A stretch of 7,283 nt of DNA from an uncultured Eubacteriales bacterium. Its GTDB lineage: Bacteria > Bacillota > Clostridia > Christensenellales > Aristaeellaceae. The translations under genes and the position numbers were made by a program. This document shows, one piece after another, positions 6,317-7,283 of this stretch (within the stretch, counting starts at the first letter, position 1; the number at the start of each line of letters is the position of its first letter). Under the pieces are notes generated by a model. That model had not been told where the DNA came from and ran no database searches. It saw only the letters and a program-made list of their open reading frames with translations. The stretch is taken from assembly GCA_944353735.1 (NCBI GenBank), contig CALVPU010000096.1, positions 1 through 7,283 of the forward strand. The letters are read 5' to 3'.

Positions 6317-7247
6317 GCGCAGCGCGCGCCGCCACGGCGGTGCCCGCCGCACCCTCTGCGCGGTGGCGCTGCTGTTTTGCCTGGCGGGCGCGGCGTTCCT
6401 CGGCAAGCTCGCCGCCGACGAGTGGCTGGAGCGCCGCGCCGGCGACGACTTCTATGCCGGACTCGCAGCCCGCGCCCCAGCCGCGCGGCAGGACGCCCGC
6501 ACGGCGGCGGCAGCCACGCGCGTGCCGGACGTGAACAGCGCATCGTCCGCGAACGCCGCGGAAGCTATGTCCGGCGCAGGCGCAAACAGCGCCGCCGCGG
6601 ACAGCGCGTCGTCCGCGAACGCCGCGGAAGCCCTGTCCGGCGCAGGCTCAAACAGCGCCGCTGCGGACGTCGGCGCACCGCAATCGGAGATCGACTTCGG
6701 CGCGCTGCGTCAGACGTGCCCGGACGCCGTCGGCTGGCTGCGCATCGCGGGAACGGTCATCGACTATCCCATCGTGCAGGGCGAGGACAACGACTTCTAC
6801 CTCACGCACCTCGCCGACGGCACGCCGAACTCGTCCGGCTCGATCATGCTCGATCGGGCGAACGCCGGCGACTTCTCCGACACGGTCAGCATCCTCCACG
6901 GGCACCACATGCGCAGCGGCTCGATGTTCGGCGATCTGGACGCCTACGAGGACGAGGCGTTCTACCGCGCGCACCCGACGATCCGCCTCTGCACGCCGGC
7001 GGGCGACTGCGACGTTGCGGTGTTCGCCGCCTATACCGTCGATGGCTATGCCTTCGGCTATCCCACCTCCTTTGCCGACGAAGCGTCGTTCGACGCCTTC
7101 GTTCGCCGCGCCGTGTCCGCCACGGGCTATGAAACCGGCGTCGAGGTCGCCTGGGGCGACCGCATCCTGTTGCTTTCCACCTGTGCGTACGCCTACGACG
7201 GCGCGCGCTTTGTCGTGCTGGGCAAGATCGCGCCGAGCGATTCCTAG
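6303..7247 (+). CDS. Second class B sortase with long repeat-containing stalk
   Basis: This 314-residue protein has a basic cytoplasmic N terminus, a membrane segment (about 17-38), an Ala/Ser-rich low-complexity stalk (about 52-127, with two 22-residue repeats at 79-122) and a sortase B domain (about 129-310). The active-site residues are His201 (HGHHM), Cys294 (LSTCAY) and Arg302 (DGAR). The YPIVQGEDN stretch (155-163) is typical of class B. The start overlaps the end of the base-pilin gene by 14 bases and has no visible Shine-Dalgarno sequence, so translation probably depends on the upstream gene. ATG 6303 is preferred because it gives the basic-then-hydrophobic anchor; the GTG at 6363 would cut into it. 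It may anchor the finished pilus through the ITPTG signal of the neighbouring base pilin, or join the base to the shaft. The sequence alone does not decide this. Confidence 0.9.
   Translation: MTPNKRSARRHGGARRTLCAVALLFCLAGAAFLGKLAADEWLERRAGDDFYAGLAARAPAARQDARTAAAATRVPDVNSASSANAAEAMSGAGANSAAADSASSANAAEALSGAGSNSAAADVGAPQSEIDFGALRQTCPDAVGWLRIAGTVIDYPIVQGEDNDFYLTHLADGTPNSSGSIMLDRANAGDFSDTVSILHGHHMRSGSMFGDLDAYEDEAFYRAHPTIRLCTPAGDCDVAVFAAYTVDGYAFGYPTSFADEASFDAFVRRAVSATGYETGVEVAWGDRILLLSTCAYAYDGARFVVLGKIAPSDS
6537..6668 (+). repeat. Two 66-bp direct tandem repeats in the sortase stalk
   Basis: Unit 1 is 6537-6602 and unit 2 is 6603-6668. They differ at 5 of 66 positions by eye, and three of those changes are silent. 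Each encodes 22 residues beginning SASSANAAEA and ending NSAAAD. The period keeps the frame, so copy-number change would alter the distance of the catalytic domain from the membrane. Confidence 0.9.
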
Positions 7248-7258
7248 GGGGTGGCGTT

Positions 7259-7283
7259 ATGCGAAGCTGGGAAGACGACGGCT
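7259..7283 (+). CDS. Possible start of a further operon gene (3' partial)
   Basis: ATG at 7259 follows the purine-rich AGGGGGTGG (7246-7254), which overlaps the stop codon of the second sortase, by 4 bases. Eight codons are visible (MRSWEDDG). This is too short to identify. The close spacing suggests that the operon continues. Confidence 0.4.

Overview
The window holds an almost complete sortase-assembled pilus operon on the + strand of a GC-rich Gram-positive genome. It is probably a clostridial gut-type Bacillota, judging from LPXTG-like sorting signals, class B sortases, a DUF7601-type pilin domain, good Shine-Dalgarno sites and a GC content near 65-70% in most genes. The species cannot be named from the sequence alone.

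Layout, left to right: the C-terminal end of an unknown protein with a hexapeptide-repeat tail (2-214); a large secreted, wall-anchored protein likely to be the tip adhesin or ancillary pilin (250-2886); a small cytoplasmic protein of unknown function (2896-3171); a signal-peptidase-I-like membrane protein whose Ser/Lys dyad is replaced by Asp/Gly, as in the pilus factor SipA (3171-3716); the two-domain major (shaft) pilin of the FctA/Spy0128 type (3793-4758); two GC-rich hairpins, the second terminator-like (4781-4844); a class B sortase (4866-5672); a small pilin with a proline-rich tail, likely the wall-proximal base pilin (5669-6316); a second class B sortase with a repeat-containing stalk (6303-7247); and the first codons of what may be another gene (7259 to the edge).

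The order tip / SipA-like / FctA-like / class B sortase / small Pro-rich-tailed pilin matches the FCT pilus locus of Streptococcus pyogenes (cpa-sipA-fctA-srtC-fctB), with one extra small gene and one extra sortase. The expected scheme is this: the pilins are exported by Sec and held in the membrane by their C-terminal anchors. Sortase 1, helped by the SipA-like protein, links shaft subunits and caps the fibre with the tip protein. The base pilin then ends the polymer and is fixed to peptidoglycan, possibly by sortase 2, since its sorting signal differs from the other two.

The strongest points for follow-up are the dead-signal-peptidase signature, the close match of the shaft pilin's Lys/Glu/Asn spacing to Spy0128, the loss of the isopeptide Lys and Glu in the base pilin, the unknown small gene inside the operon, and the low-GC centre of the tip protein. 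No tRNA, rRNA, CRISPR array or insertion sequence was seen.
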